Part shown: positions 51,174-60,812 of the stretch, piece by piece | Numbering within the stretch: position 1 is the stretch's first letter | Layout: each line of letters opens with the position of its first letter | Source: Chromatiaceae bacterium | GTDB taxonomy: Bacteria > Pseudomonadota > Gammaproteobacteria > Chromatiales > Chromatiaceae | Assembly (NCBI GenBank): GCA_016714645.1 | Contig: JADKCI010000002.1 | Span: forward strand, 558,001 to 622,000 | Direction of reading: 5' to 3' | DNA: 64,000 nt | Position numbers and translations under genes: made by a program | Notes under the pieces: model-generated | The model's database searches: none | What the model saw: only the letters and a program-made list of their open reading frames with translations | Told to the model about the DNA's origin: nothing

Positions 51174-52448
51174 CTAACGGATACCCATGGAGCGGGCAAT
51201 GGCCGCCTTGCCACCCCCATGCTCCATCCAGTCGTCAATGGACTTGGCGTAGTCGACCACGGAGCTCATGGAAGAGTCATAGCCGAACATACGGTAGGGG
51301 ACCTTGAGGGCGTCCAGGGTATCCTTGAGCGTGCTCAGACCACGAACTAGATTGGGGCCCCCACGGCCCACCACTACGAACAGGGGTTTGGGCCCGTGGG
51401 TATTGAAATAGTCGTGCAACGCATCTGCCATGCCGCGGAAGGTCTCGAAGATGTCGGTGTTATTCGCCTTGCCGCCGATGATGAACAAGACGTTGCTCTG
51501 GGAGAGCCAGTAGCGGTAGACGATACGGCTGATGTCAAACATCTTTTGGTACGGCGGGTTGCCGCCGAAGTCCGAGGAGATGGTGGCAGTGTCTCCCAGC
51601 ATCTCGGTGACCAGGGCATTGGCTCCACCGCCGAAGGTCATGGCGGTGATGGTGCCCAGATCGTTGATGATAAACACGTCGGACTGACCCTGGTAGGTGC
51701 GCAACTGGTTGACCTCGCTCTCGAAGTCCGACAGCTCGGTGCTGAACAGACCGGCCGGGAGGCCCAAGCGCTGCCAGGCGGGGTCGTCGCCATCCAGCGC
51801 GCATTTGAAATCGCAGGCCATAGGAACGAGCCGCCCCTTGTCGTCCGGCATCATCCGCACCGGGTTCAGTTCCAGGGTGGACATGCCATAGTCGTTGAAT
51901 AGGTCCCAGAGCTTGGGAATGTTCTGCACCAAGGGGCTGATGATCTCGTTGGGCGCTTTCAACTCGTTGAGGATATTGGAGACTACGAAGCCCTTGAGGC
52001 CGGTAAGGGGATCGAAGGGGACGCTGGCGATCAGATTGGCCGGTAAATCCTCGATGTCCATGCCGCCGTGATGGGTGAGGGTCAGGGTTGGTGCCCGGAA
52101 GCGGGTGTTGTCGGTAATCGAGATATAGACCTCGTGCTTAGCAGGGACCGCACCCTCGAAGGTAACGCCTTCGGACTTGGCGGAGGTATTGCCGTGTTGA
52201 TGGCGGACGAAATACAGTCGCTCGCGTTCGGCCAAGGCGGTGGCGAGATCCTTGGCCTGGCCAATCAGTCCTGCCTTGCCCTTCTTACCCACCCCACCCT
52301 TGAATATCGGCTTGATCAGTATCCGGTTCCAGCGTTTGATCAACCCGCGGATCTCTTCGTCCGTGGCTTGGGGACCCAATATCTCAGCCGTTGGAAAATC
52401 GACGAATTTCAGGAGCTTCGCTCCCCATAACATGCCCGTGATCTGCAT
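51174..52448 (-). CDS. aclB: ATP-citrate lyase small subunit
   Basis: A 424-residue ATP-grasp/CoA-ligase subunit, like succinyl-CoA synthetase beta. Recognisable parts are KPIFKGGVGKKGKAGLIG near residue 45, ELNPVRMM near 205, and DLGTITAMTFGGGANALVTEMLGD and SDFGGNPPYQKMFDISRIV in the C-terminal half. It is the first gene of the leftward transcript. GAGGAG lies about 8 bp before ATG 52448, the same RBS context as aclA. No citrate synthase part is present. Confidence 0.9.
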   Translation of the reverse strand: MQITGMLWGAKLLKFVDFPTAEILGPQATDEEIRGLIKRWNRILIKPIFKGGVGKKGKAGLIGQAKDLATALAERERLYFVRHQHGNTSAKSEGVTFEGAVPAKHEVYISITDNTRFRAPTLTLTHHGGMDIEDLPANLIASVPFDPLTGLKGFVVSNILNELKAPNEIISPLVQNIPKLWDLFNDYGMSTLELNPVRMMPDDKGRLVPMACDFKCALDGDDPAWQRLGLPAGLFSTELSDFESEVNQLRTYQGQSDVFIINDLGTITAMTFGGGANALVTEMLGDTATISSDFGGNPPYQKMFDISRIVYRYWLSQSNVLFIIGGKANNTDIFETFRGMADALHDYFNTHGPKPLFVVVGRGGPNLVRGLSTLKDTLDALKVPYRMFGYDSSMSSVVDYAKSIDDWMEHGGGKAAIARSMGIR

Positions 52449-52609
52449 CGTCTGCTCCTCGTCTTCTTGTTGTCATGGTGCCCTGGATCGCCCCAGGGGC
52501 GCCAAGGGCCGGGGAGCGCGCGCAGGTTGTCCCGGAAAAAATACGGCAAAACCACCCCATGACTCGTCACTACGCATCATGGGCAAGCGGGAATCGAAAG
52601 ACCGGGATA

Positions 52610-52647
52610 ACCGGATAAATCTAGGGCCGACTCCAGATTTATCCGGT
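52610..52647. promoter_or_regulatory. Perfect 13-bp inverted repeat, candidate operator
   Basis: Arms ACCGGATAAATCT (52610-52622) and AGATTTATCCGGT (52635-52647) with a 12-bp spacer. It lacks a T run, so it is more likely an operator than a terminator. A partial direct copy (ACCGGGATAA) precedes it at about 52601. Confidence 0.6.
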
Positions 52648-52663
52648 CCGCCGCGGATGCAGT

Positions 52664-52677
52664 ATTACCATGGTAAT
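52664..52677. promoter_or_regulatory. 14-bp perfect palindrome
   Basis: ATTACCATGGTAAT, fully self-complementary, 17 bp after the inverted repeat and before the AT-rich core. A probable second operator half or a separate regulator site. Confidence 0.45.
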
Positions 52678-53132
52678 CGCAACGTTGCCGTAATTATATT
52701 ATGCATCATAATTAGGCAGCCGCGCAGGATAATTTTAAGCGCATGCAATGAAGTTATTTAACTTATTTATTAATAAACGATGTACTTATGGACTTCAATG
52801 TTTGGGTTCAAGTCCGGATAATTTGAGGATTTCCATTCGCAGCGAATTCAGTCCTTGGCATATTCCGCAAGATTTTTGAAAAATACCTAACGAGCCTTAT
52901 TATGGCAAGTTGCTGGGTGGCGTTACCGTCCTTAATATTCAGCCGGGAAATGAAATGAGACCAGCATAACTTTAAATGGCGGGAACAGCGGGGCTCCCCG
53001 CGGGCTAGCCAATTCCGTACGAATGCCCCCTTGCCGATCGCGGAGCGAGGGAATAGCACGACCTCCCCGGGGCGGTTGCGCTCTCGGTTCATTCCGCGTC
53101 CACACCGGCATATGGGGTAAAGGGAGATGTCC

Positions 53133-54884
53133 ATGGAAATCATCACCACCGATATTGCGATCATCGGGGCTGGCGGCGCCGGCCTGCGCGCCGCCATCGC
53201 CGCCGCCGAGAGCGATCCGGGACTGAAGATTGCACTGATTTCAAAAGTCTATCCGATGCGCAGCCACACCGTGGCCGCCGAGGGCGGTGCTGCGGGGGTA
53301 ATCGGAAAAGGCGACAGCCTAGAGCAGCATTTTCATGACACGGTGGCAGGCGGAGATTGGCTGAGCGATCAGGACGCCGTTGACCTGTTCGTCAAGCAGG
53401 CCCCCTTGGAACTGACCCAACTCGAACACTGGGGCTGCCCCTGGAGCCGCACCCCGGACGGTCATGTCAACGTCCGCCCCTTCGGCGGGATGCAGATCGA
53501 ACGGACCTGGTTCGCCGCGGACAAGAGCGGATTCCACATCCTGCATACCCTGTTCCAGACCTCGCTCCAATTTCCCTCCATCCAGCGTTTCGACGAATAC
53601 TACTGCACGGACCTGCTGGTGGAGGATGGTCGTTGCGTGGGCGTCACCGCCATCGAGATGCGGACAGGCTTAATGCGCCTGTTCCGGGCCAAGGCGGTGA
53701 TTATTGCCACCGGCGGGGCCGGCTGGATGTTCCCCTTCACGACCAACGGGGCCATCAAGACCGCCGATGGCATGGCGATGGCCTATCGGGCGGGCATCCC
53801 CTTGAAGGATATGGAGTTCGTCCAGTATCACCCGACGGGCTTGCCCGGCACCGGAATATTGCTCACCGAGGCTTGCCGTGGCGAGGGCGGCATCCTGGTG
53901 AATAAAGATGGCTACCGCTATTTGCAGGACTACGATCTGGGCCCCCCCGATCCCTGGCCGCGCCTGAAGGCCATGGAACTGGGGCCGCGGGATCGCCTGA
54001 GTCAGGCCTTCTGGCATGAGCAGCAGAAGGGGCGTACCGTCAGCACCCGCTGGGGCGAGGTGGTGCATCTGGATCTGCGCCACTTGGGCGAGAAGAAGAT
54101 CAACGAGCGTCTGCCGATGATCCGCGATCTGGCCGCCAGTTATGTTGGAGCGGACCCGGTGCATGAACTGGTACCGGTGCGTCCGGTGGTTCACTACATG
54201 ATGGGTGGCATTCACACGGATATCGATGCCGCCACGCCCCTGCCGGGGCTGTACGCGGCGGGGGAGTGCGCCTGCGTCAGCATCAACGGAGCCAACCGAT
54301 TGGGCTCGAACTCCCTCACCGAGCTACTGGTGTTTGGCGGACGGGCCGGCCGCCATGCCGCACAGCTTGCGCGCGCGGCGAGCCCACCCGTGAGCGAATC
54401 CGCGGTGCTCAAACGTGCCGGGGAGGCCCGTCAGCGCATGGCCGATCTCTTCTTGCGGGAAGACGGCGCAGAGCGCGTCGCCGGGCTGCGTAAGGAGATG
54501 AACGATACCATGGAGGCCGGTGCCGGCATCTATCGCACCGAGGCATCGCTCAAGGCCAGTTGCGATAAGCTCGCGGAGCTACGCGATCGCTATGCCCGGG
54601 TGCACCTGGAAGACAAGAGCAACGTCTTCAACACCCATCTCATCTATACGCTGGAGATGGGCTCCATGCTCGAGGCGGCCCATGCCATCGCCCATTCGGC
54701 CTTGCAGCGCAAGGAGTCACGGGGCTCGCACCAGCGTCTCGATTACACCGCGCGCGACGATGCGCAATTCCTCAAGCACTCGCTGGCCTACTACAACGGC
54801 GGCGCCGATCCGCGCATCGACTACCTGGACGTGGTCATCACCCGCTCGCTCCCCGGCGAACGGATCTACGGAGGTGGCGTATGA
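53133..54884 (+). CDS. frdA: FrdA, fumarate reductase flavoprotein
   Basis: A 583-residue FAD subunit of quinol:fumarate reductase, nearly colinear with E. coli FrdA. Parts seen are the dinucleotide fold IIGAGGAGLRAAIAAA, the covalent FAD His45 in MRSHTVAAEGGAAG, the active-site HDTVAGGDWLSDQD, QYHPTGLPGTGIL, and RGEGGILVNKDGYRYLQDY. ATG 53133 is preferred over 53127 because GGGAG ends at the earlier ATG. It reduces fumarate to succinate with menaquinol, as the rTCA direction requires. It overlaps frdB by 4 bp. Confidence 0.94.
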   Translation: MEIITTDIAIIGAGGAGLRAAIAAAESDPGLKIALISKVYPMRSHTVAAEGGAAGVIGKGDSLEQHFHDTVAGGDWLSDQDAVDLFVKQAPLELTQLEHWGCPWSRTPDGHVNVRPFGGMQIERTWFAADKSGFHILHTLFQTSLQFPSIQRFDEYYCTDLLVEDGRCVGVTAIEMRTGLMRLFRAKAVIIATGGAGWMFPFTTNGAIKTADGMAMAYRAGIPLKDMEFVQYHPTGLPGTGILLTEACRGEGGILVNKDGYRYLQDYDLGPPDPWPRLKAMELGPRDRLSQAFWHEQQKGRTVSTRWGEVVHLDLRHLGEKKINERLPMIRDLAASYVGADPVHELVPVRPVVHYMMGGIHTDIDAATPLPGLYAAGECACVSINGANRLGSNSLTELLVFGGRAGRHAAQLARAASPPVSESAVLKRAGEARQRMADLFLREDGAERVAGLRKEMNDTMEAGAGIYRTEASLKASCDKLAELRDRYARVHLEDKSNVFNTHLIYTLEMGSMLEAAHAIAHSALQRKESRGSHQRLDYTARDDAQFLKHSLAYYNGGADPRIDYLDVVITRSLPGERIYGGGV

Positions 54885-55630
54885 GCTACAAGACGATCGA
54901 GCTGGCGATCCTGCGCTACCGCCCGGAGACCGACCAGGCGCCTTGGTTCCAGGACTACCGGATCCCCTGCGAGGAGGATTGGGTAGTGCTGGATGCCATC
55001 AATTACATTAAGGACCACCTGGACAGCACCCTCAGCTATCGCTGGTCCTGCCACATGGCGGTGTGCGGAAGTTGCGGCATGATGATCGACGGGGAGCCAC
55101 GGCTTTCCTGCAAGACCTTTCTGCGTGACCTGCCCGAGCGCAAGATCCGCATCGAGCCCCTCGCGAACTTCCCCATCGAGCGGGATCTGGTGGTAGTGCT
55201 CGATGACTTCATCGAGAAGCTTCAGCGGGTCAAGCCGTACATCATCCGCAAGGAAGAACGGGCCCTCGACCAGGGGGAGCATCTTCAGACACCGGCTCAG
55301 CTTGCACGATTCATGCAATATACCCACTGCATTAACTGTTGTTGCTGCTATTCAGCCTGTCCTCAATACGCGCTGATCCCCGAGTTCCTCGGGCCTGCCG
55401 CCCTTGCCCTAGCGCACAGATACAACCTGGACTCCCGCGATCAGGGCCGGGAGGAACGCGAAGAGGTGGTGGCCAGCAATATCGGGATCTGGGACTGCGC
55501 CTTTGCCGACGCCTGCTCCCTGGTATGTCCGAAGCACGTGGATCCGGCCGGGGCCATCCAGCAGATGAAGATCGGGAGTACCGTCGGTTGGTATCTGGAC
55601 CACCTGGGGTTGGGGAGGAAAAAGACATGA
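54881..55630 (+). CDS. frdB: FrdB, fumarate reductase iron-sulfur subunit
   Basis: A 249-residue subunit with three clusters: 2Fe-2S in CHMAVCGSCGMMIDGEPRLSC, 4Fe-4S in CINCCCCYSACP, and 3Fe-4S in CAFADACSLVCPKHVDP. It links the flavin of FrdA to the quinol site at the membrane. The stop overlaps the frdC start. Confidence 0.95.
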   Translation: MSYKTIELAILRYRPETDQAPWFQDYRIPCEEDWVVLDAINYIKDHLDSTLSYRWSCHMAVCGSCGMMIDGEPRLSCKTFLRDLPERKIRIEPLANFPIERDLVVVLDDFIEKLQRVKPYIIRKEERALDQGEHLQTPAQLARFMQYTHCINCCCCYSACPQYALIPEFLGPAALALAHRYNLDSRDQGREEREEVVASNIGIWDCAFADACSLVCPKHVDPAGAIQQMKIGSTVGWYLDHLGLGRKKT

Positions 55631-56040
55631 TCGATAAATCCCTTCCAAAGCCATTCGTCCGGGAGGTCGCGCGCACCACCTGGTATCTGACCCGCCGGCG
55701 CGATCGGGTGCATATGGCCCAAGAGCTCAGCTCCGTCTTCATCGGTGGCTACGCATTGCTGCTGCTGTGGGGGGTCAAGGCGCTCGCCGCTGGCCCCGAG
55801 GCCTATCAGGCCTTTCTAACGAGTCTGGGCAGCCCCTTGTCGCTGGGCCTTCATTGGCTGGTGCTCGCCGTCACCCTGTTCCATACCGTTTCCTGGTTCG
55901 GCGTGACGCCAAAGGCGATGCCAGTACAGATCGGCGAGGAGTTCTTGCCCGGGGGCATCATCGTTGGCGGTCATTATGTCGTCTGGACCGCGCTCTCCCT
56001 GTTCATCCTGTTCGTCGCGGGGGTATTCAACGGTGGCTAG
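55627..56040 (+). CDS. frdC: FrdC, fumarate reductase membrane anchor
   Basis: A 137-residue protein with three membrane helices, starting MIDKSLPKPFVREV and TTWYLTRR. The layout and segments (ELSSVFIGGYALLLLWG, TLFHTVSWFGVTPKAMPV, HYVVWTALSLFILF) match E. coli FrdC (131 aa). It has no heme His pair of the di-heme Sdh type, as in E. coli FrdC. ATG 55627 overlaps frdB. Confidence 0.88.
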   Translation: MIDKSLPKPFVREVARTTWYLTRRRDRVHMAQELSSVFIGGYALLLLWGVKALAAGPEAYQAFLTSLGSPLSLGLHWLVLAVTLFHTVSWFGVTPKAMPVQIGEEFLPGGIIVGGHYVVWTALSLFILFVAGVFNGG

Positions 56041-56374
56041 ATCCAACAAACCCATGGTCTGGAGTCTGTTCGCCGCCGGCGGCACCGTCGCCGCCTTCGT
56101 GCTGCCGGCCCTCGTGTTGATCACGCTGATGGCCGGCTATGGGCACGCCCCAGCGTCTCTGAGCTACGAGGACATGCGCACCTTCGCCGGCGGTTGGCTC
56201 GGTAAGCTCGTGGTGTTCGGCGTCATCACCCTGTGTCTGTGGCATGCCGCCCATCGGCTGCGCACCGCGCTGCATGGACTGGGCCTCCGGGCGGACACGG
56301 CCGTGGCGGTGGTCGGCTACGGGATCGCGGCGGCGGGTACCCTCCTCAGCGTCTATTACCTGCTGCGAATTTGA
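56033..56374 (+). CDS. frdD: FrdD, fumarate reductase membrane anchor
   Basis: A 113-residue protein with three membrane helices. GTG 56033 gives VARSNKPMVWSLFAAGGTV, which aligns well with E. coli FrdD (FWGLFGAGG). The start overlaps the frdC stop by 8 bp. HAAHRLRTALHGLGL corresponds to the region after helix two. It completes the four-subunit enzyme. A 90-bp gap leads to aconitase. Confidence 0.85.
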   Translation: MARSNKPMVWSLFAAGGTVAAFVLPALVLITLMAGYGHAPASLSYEDMRTFAGGWLGKLVVFGVITLCLWHAAHRLRTALHGLGLRADTAVAVVGYGIAAAGTLLSVYYLLRI

Positions 56375-56464
56375 CGGCGTAAACCGGTGGCGCTGCCGAG
56401 CGACCCGTCGCCGGCAATGCCGATCATGCGAGCGACGTGTGAAAGATAACTTGGGAGACAACCA

Positions 56465-58384
56465 ATGGCACCGATGAATCTGACAGAAAAAATATTTTCC
56501 GAGCACCTGGTTGGAAATGGCGAATTGCCCCCGCCGGGCGAGGCGGCGACGATCCGGGTCGACGAGGCATTCACCCAGGATGCCACCGGGACCATGTGCA
56601 TGCTCCAGCTTGAGGCCATGGGCGTCAAACGGGTCAAGCCCCTGTCAGTCAACTTCGTCGACCACAGCATGATGCAGTCGGGCTTCCGTAACCCGGACGA
56701 CCACGAGTATCTGCGCACCGTCTCCAAGAAGCTTGGCATCATCTTCTCCCCACCGGGTACCGGGATCTGCCACTTCCTCAACATCGAGAACTTCGTCAAG
56801 CCCGGCATGACCGGTGTCGGGGCTGACAGTCATACCGTGAATGCCGGTGGCATGGGCGCCATCTATTTTGGCGCTGGCGGCTACGATGTGGCCCTGGCCA
56901 TGGCCACCGGCGAGTACGTCATCCCCATGCCGGAGGTCGTGCAGGTGCATCTCGACGGCGCCCTGCCCGATGGCGTTATGGCCATGGACGTCATTCTGAA
57001 AATGCTCTCGATCATGGGCGTCAAGGGCGGCAAGGGGAAGGTCTTCGAATATACCGGCCCGGGCGTGGCGAGCCTGTCTCTGACCGAGCGGGCTACCATC
57101 ACCAACATGGGTGCCGAGATGGGCGCCTCGACCTCCATCTTTCCTAGCGACGAGCGCACCCATGACTATCTGGACAGTCGCGGCCGGGGCGACGACTACC
57201 GCCCACTGGCGGCGGACGAGGGGGCGCAATACGCTGGCCGGATTGATATCGACCTCTCCGCGCTGGAGCCACTGATCGCCATCTACCCTTCCCCGGGCAG
57301 CGTCGAGCGGGTCGCGGACCACATCGGCACCCGCGTCCATCAGGTCTGCGTGGGCAGTTGTACCAACAGCTCTTTTGAGAACATTGCCGGTTTCGCCGAG
57401 GTGCTGAAAGGCCAGCGGGTAGCGGTGGATACCCTGCTGTACCCCGGCTCTCGGGCAGTAGCCATGCAGCTCGCCAACGCGGGCTACCTGACCTCCCTGT
57501 TCGCCTCCGGCGTGCGGGTCATGGAGAACGGCTGCGGTGCCTGTATCGGCCAGGGTGGCTCCCCGGTGAGCGGGGGAATCAGTCTGCGCACCTTCAATCG
57601 CAACTTCCCCAAGCGATCCGGTACGGCGGATGCCCAGGTGCATCTGGTCAGTCCGCTGGTGGCAGCCGCCAGTGCGCTGGCCGGTGAGATCCGCGTGCCG
57701 GACCGGCGGGTGGAAATCACTCCCGCTGGGCAGGTGGACGACACCGACTCCTTCATCATACCCCTACCTCCAGGGGAGGCGGAGCGGGTCGAGGTGATCC
57801 GCGGCCCCAACATCATGGCCCTGCCGGACTTCGAGCCCTTGCCGGGGCGCCTGGAGGGTGAGGTGCTGCTCAAGCTGGGGGACAACATCAGCACCGACGA
57901 CATTCAGCCCGCCGGCGTCTATCTGCCCCTGCGCTCCAACGTCAAGGAGTACGCCATGCAGGCCACTTTCAACCTGGTGGACCCAACCTTCTCGCGGCGC
58001 GCCGTCGCCCACCGCGATGCCGGCGGTCACGGCGTTCTGGTCGGCCGCGAGAATTACGGTCAGGGCAGTTCCCGGGAACATGCTGCGCTGTGCCCGCGCT
58101 GGCTTGGGGTACGCGCGGTGGTGGTGGCCCAGTTCGCCCGCATCCATGTCGCCAACCTGGTCAACTTCGGTATTGTACCGCTCACTTTTCGGAACATGGA
58201 CGACTACGACAGGGTGAGCCAAGGCGATCGGGTGGCTATCGACGTGTCGGAACTGGCGGGCGAGCTGTTCCTTGAAGTCAAGGGTGAAAGAATTCCCTTG
58301 GCCCCCGCCTTCGAAACAAAGGATATCCCCGTCCTGCAGGCCGGTGGCGCGATGGCTCACTTCAAGGCGCGCCACACCCCCTAG
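56465..58384 (+). CDS. acn: Aconitate hydratase
   Basis: A 639-residue aconitase, shorter than AcnA/AcnB (about 890). The cluster cysteines are CVGSCTNSS (near residue 297) and NGCGACIGQGG (near 358). A swivel domain follows with KLGDNISTDDIQPAG, GVLVGRENYGQGSSREHAAL and HVANLVNFGIVPLTF. It interconverts citrate and isocitrate. GGGAG precedes ATG 56465. icd copy 2 starts about 250 bp downstream on the same strand. Confidence 0.93.
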   Translation: MAPMNLTEKIFSEHLVGNGELPPPGEAATIRVDEAFTQDATGTMCMLQLEAMGVKRVKPLSVNFVDHSMMQSGFRNPDDHEYLRTVSKKLGIIFSPPGTGICHFLNIENFVKPGMTGVGADSHTVNAGGMGAIYFGAGGYDVALAMATGEYVIPMPEVVQVHLDGALPDGVMAMDVILKMLSIMGVKGGKGKVFEYTGPGVASLSLTERATITNMGAEMGASTSIFPSDERTHDYLDSRGRGDDYRPLAADEGAQYAGRIDIDLSALEPLIAIYPSPGSVERVADHIGTRVHQVCVGSCTNSSFENIAGFAEVLKGQRVAVDTLLYPGSRAVAMQLANAGYLTSLFASGVRVMENGCGACIGQGGSPVSGGISLRTFNRNFPKRSGTADAQVHLVSPLVAAASALAGEIRVPDRRVEITPAGQVDDTDSFIIPLPPGEAERVEVIRGPNIMALPDFEPLPGRLEGEVLLKLGDNISTDDIQPAGVYLPLRSNVKEYAMQATFNLVDPTFSRRAVAHRDAGGHGVLVGRENYGQGSSREHAALCPRWLGVRAVVVAQFARIHVANLVNFGIVPLTFRNMDDYDRVSQGDRVAIDVSELAGELFLEVKGERIPLAPAFETKDIPVLQAGGAMAHFKARHTP

Positions 58385-58585
58385 AAGACAACAATCCAAA
58401 TTTTGCCCTGTCGGGCAACTCATTGTCCGTGCGGGCCTCAAACGGGGGTCGACGAACTGGTTTCGGTCCGAAAAGCTTCTTGGATTTTGTATGTTGTGAT
58501 CAGAGAAGCCGGCTGAGCCGCCGCCAAGCTCAAAATTGGAATTGCTGATGCGTACTTAGGGGCTTCGACGTAAGCAAGTGCCCAC
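58385..58585. other. Non-coding gap before the right icd repeat
   Basis: About 200 bp between acn and the repeat edge at 58586. No gene or hairpin terminator was found. A TTGGATTTTGTATGTTGTGAT stretch near 58480 is somewhat promoter-like, but weak. If copy 2 is expressed, transcription must come from here or from frd/acn read-through. Confidence 0.4.
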
Positions 58586-59888
<1,303 letters not shown>

Positions 59889-59892
59889 GTAG

Positions 59893-59931
59893 AACCCCCC
59901 GCGCACCTCGATTGGGGAGCGCGGGGGGGTT
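59893..59931. terminator. Strong hairpin after icd copy 2
   Basis: Arms AACCCCCCGCGC and GCGCGGGGGGGTT around a loop ACCTCGATTGGGGA. It stops icd transcription and faces cspD from the other side, so it is likely bidirectional. It is part of the native chromosome, outside the repeat. Confidence 0.75.
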
Positions 59932-59937
59932 TGAAAT

Positions 59938-60144
59938 CTAGTTAAGGCGGTTTAAGCGGGCGGCGTGGAGACCCTTGGGACCTTGGGTAATCTCGAACTG
60001 AACCTTCTGCCCCTCCTTGAGGGTCCGATAGCCATCCATGTCGATGGCCGAAAAATGAACGAAAATATCGTCTTCTTTTTCATCGGCCTTTACAAACCCA
60101 TACCCTTTGGCATTATTAAACCATTTTACGGTACCGGTCATCAT
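59938..60144 (-). CDS. cspD: CspD-like cold-shock domain protein
   Basis: A 68-residue single cold-shock domain. RNP motifs are GYGFVKA and DIFVHFS; MDGYRTLKEGQKVQFE and QGPKGLHA follow. DGYRTLK matches CspD of E. coli rather than CspA. GGAGGAG precedes the tandem ATGATG (60144/60141). It is placed next to clpS/clpA, as in many gammaproteobacteria. Confidence 0.92.
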   Translation of the reverse strand: MMTGTVKWFNNAKGYGFVKADEKEDDIFVHFSAIDMDGYRTLKEGQKVQFEITQGPKGLHAARLNRLN

Positions 60145-60456
60145 CGCTGCTACTCCTCCAGGAGATGGGTGGGGTTTTCCCCCTGTTAGTATTTCAGGCC
60201 TGGAACCGGCTCCTCTGGCGCCTCGTCCAGGGCACAAGATAGCTCCCTTGGCCGGAGGGAAATAGTGATTTACCGCTCGGTTCAGGGTGCTGCTGGGGCT
60301 GGGGCCCGCTGGGGCGCTCCAAACTTACGGGCAGCCCTCTTATCAATATCCGGCATCCTGTCCCGCTAGGCGAGCCGATACCTTGAGTGCGAAGTATAAT
60401 GACCCCATGGCAAGGGTCAAATCCAAAGTGACGGTTCCGTGGGGTTTCGCATTGAC

Positions 60457-60780
60457 ATGAGTGGATCGAATGTGAATAGAGAGCGCGAGGAGGGGGCGGC
60501 GGTCCAGGAATCCAGACCGGAACTCAAGCCACCCCCCCTCTATAAGGTGCTGCTGATCAATGATGACTTCACCCCCATGGAATTCGTCGTCCAGGTCCTG
60601 GAGACCTTCTTCCATTTGAATCGGGAAAAAGCTACCCAGATTATGTTGCATGTCCATACCCGCGGCGTTGGCGTCTGCGGGGTTTTTGCGCGCGATGTCG
60701 CCGAGACCAAGGTGGCCCAGGTCATGGACTTTGCGCGCCGGCATCAACACCCCTTGATGTGTACTATGGAAGAGGCTTGA
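60457..60780 (+). CDS. clpS: ClpS, adaptor for ClpA
   Basis: A 107-residue N-end rule adaptor. Typical segments are PPPLYKVLLINDDFTPMEFVV, FHLNREKATQIMLHVHTRGVGVCG, and PLMCTMEEA at the end. The substrate pocket residues in NDD and the His pair (HVHT) are present. ATG 60457 is preferred over GTG 60439. clpA lies 33 bp downstream. Confidence 0.95.
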   Translation: MSGSNVNREREEGAAVQESRPELKPPPLYKVLLINDDFTPMEFVVQVLETFFHLNREKATQIMLHVHTRGVGVCGVFARDVAETKVAQVMDFARRHQHPLMCTMEEA

Positions 60781-60812
60781 TAGACCCCTGAATACCGTAT
60801 CGGTGACCCTTT

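Larger units (their letters stand above)
52449..53132. promoter_or_regulatory. Divergent control region between the acl/kor/rnf and frd/acn transcripts
   Basis: About 680 bp without a gene, including an AT-rich core (about 52681-52800) with TAATTATATTATGCATCATAATTA (arms 52691-52697 and 52708-52714) and many TTTATTTATTAATAAA stretches suited to promoters. Two further palindromes are listed separately. A regulator gene is not present nearby. No FNR-type or TGT-N12-ACA site was found. Confidence 0.65.

Noticed and set aside
51174..52448. Succinyl-CoA synthetase beta subunit (sucC)
   Set aside because: Related fold, but the partner gene is a fusion with a citrate synthase-like domain, which defines ATP-citrate lyase.
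52610..52647. Transcription terminator
   Set aside because: Perfect hairpin, but there is no T tract and it lies between two divergent starts, where no transcript should end.
53133..56374. Succinate dehydrogenase (sdh) instead of fumarate reductase
   Set aside because: FrdA, the anchors and their order match E. coli frdABCD, and no Sdh-type heme ligands are evident in the anchors.
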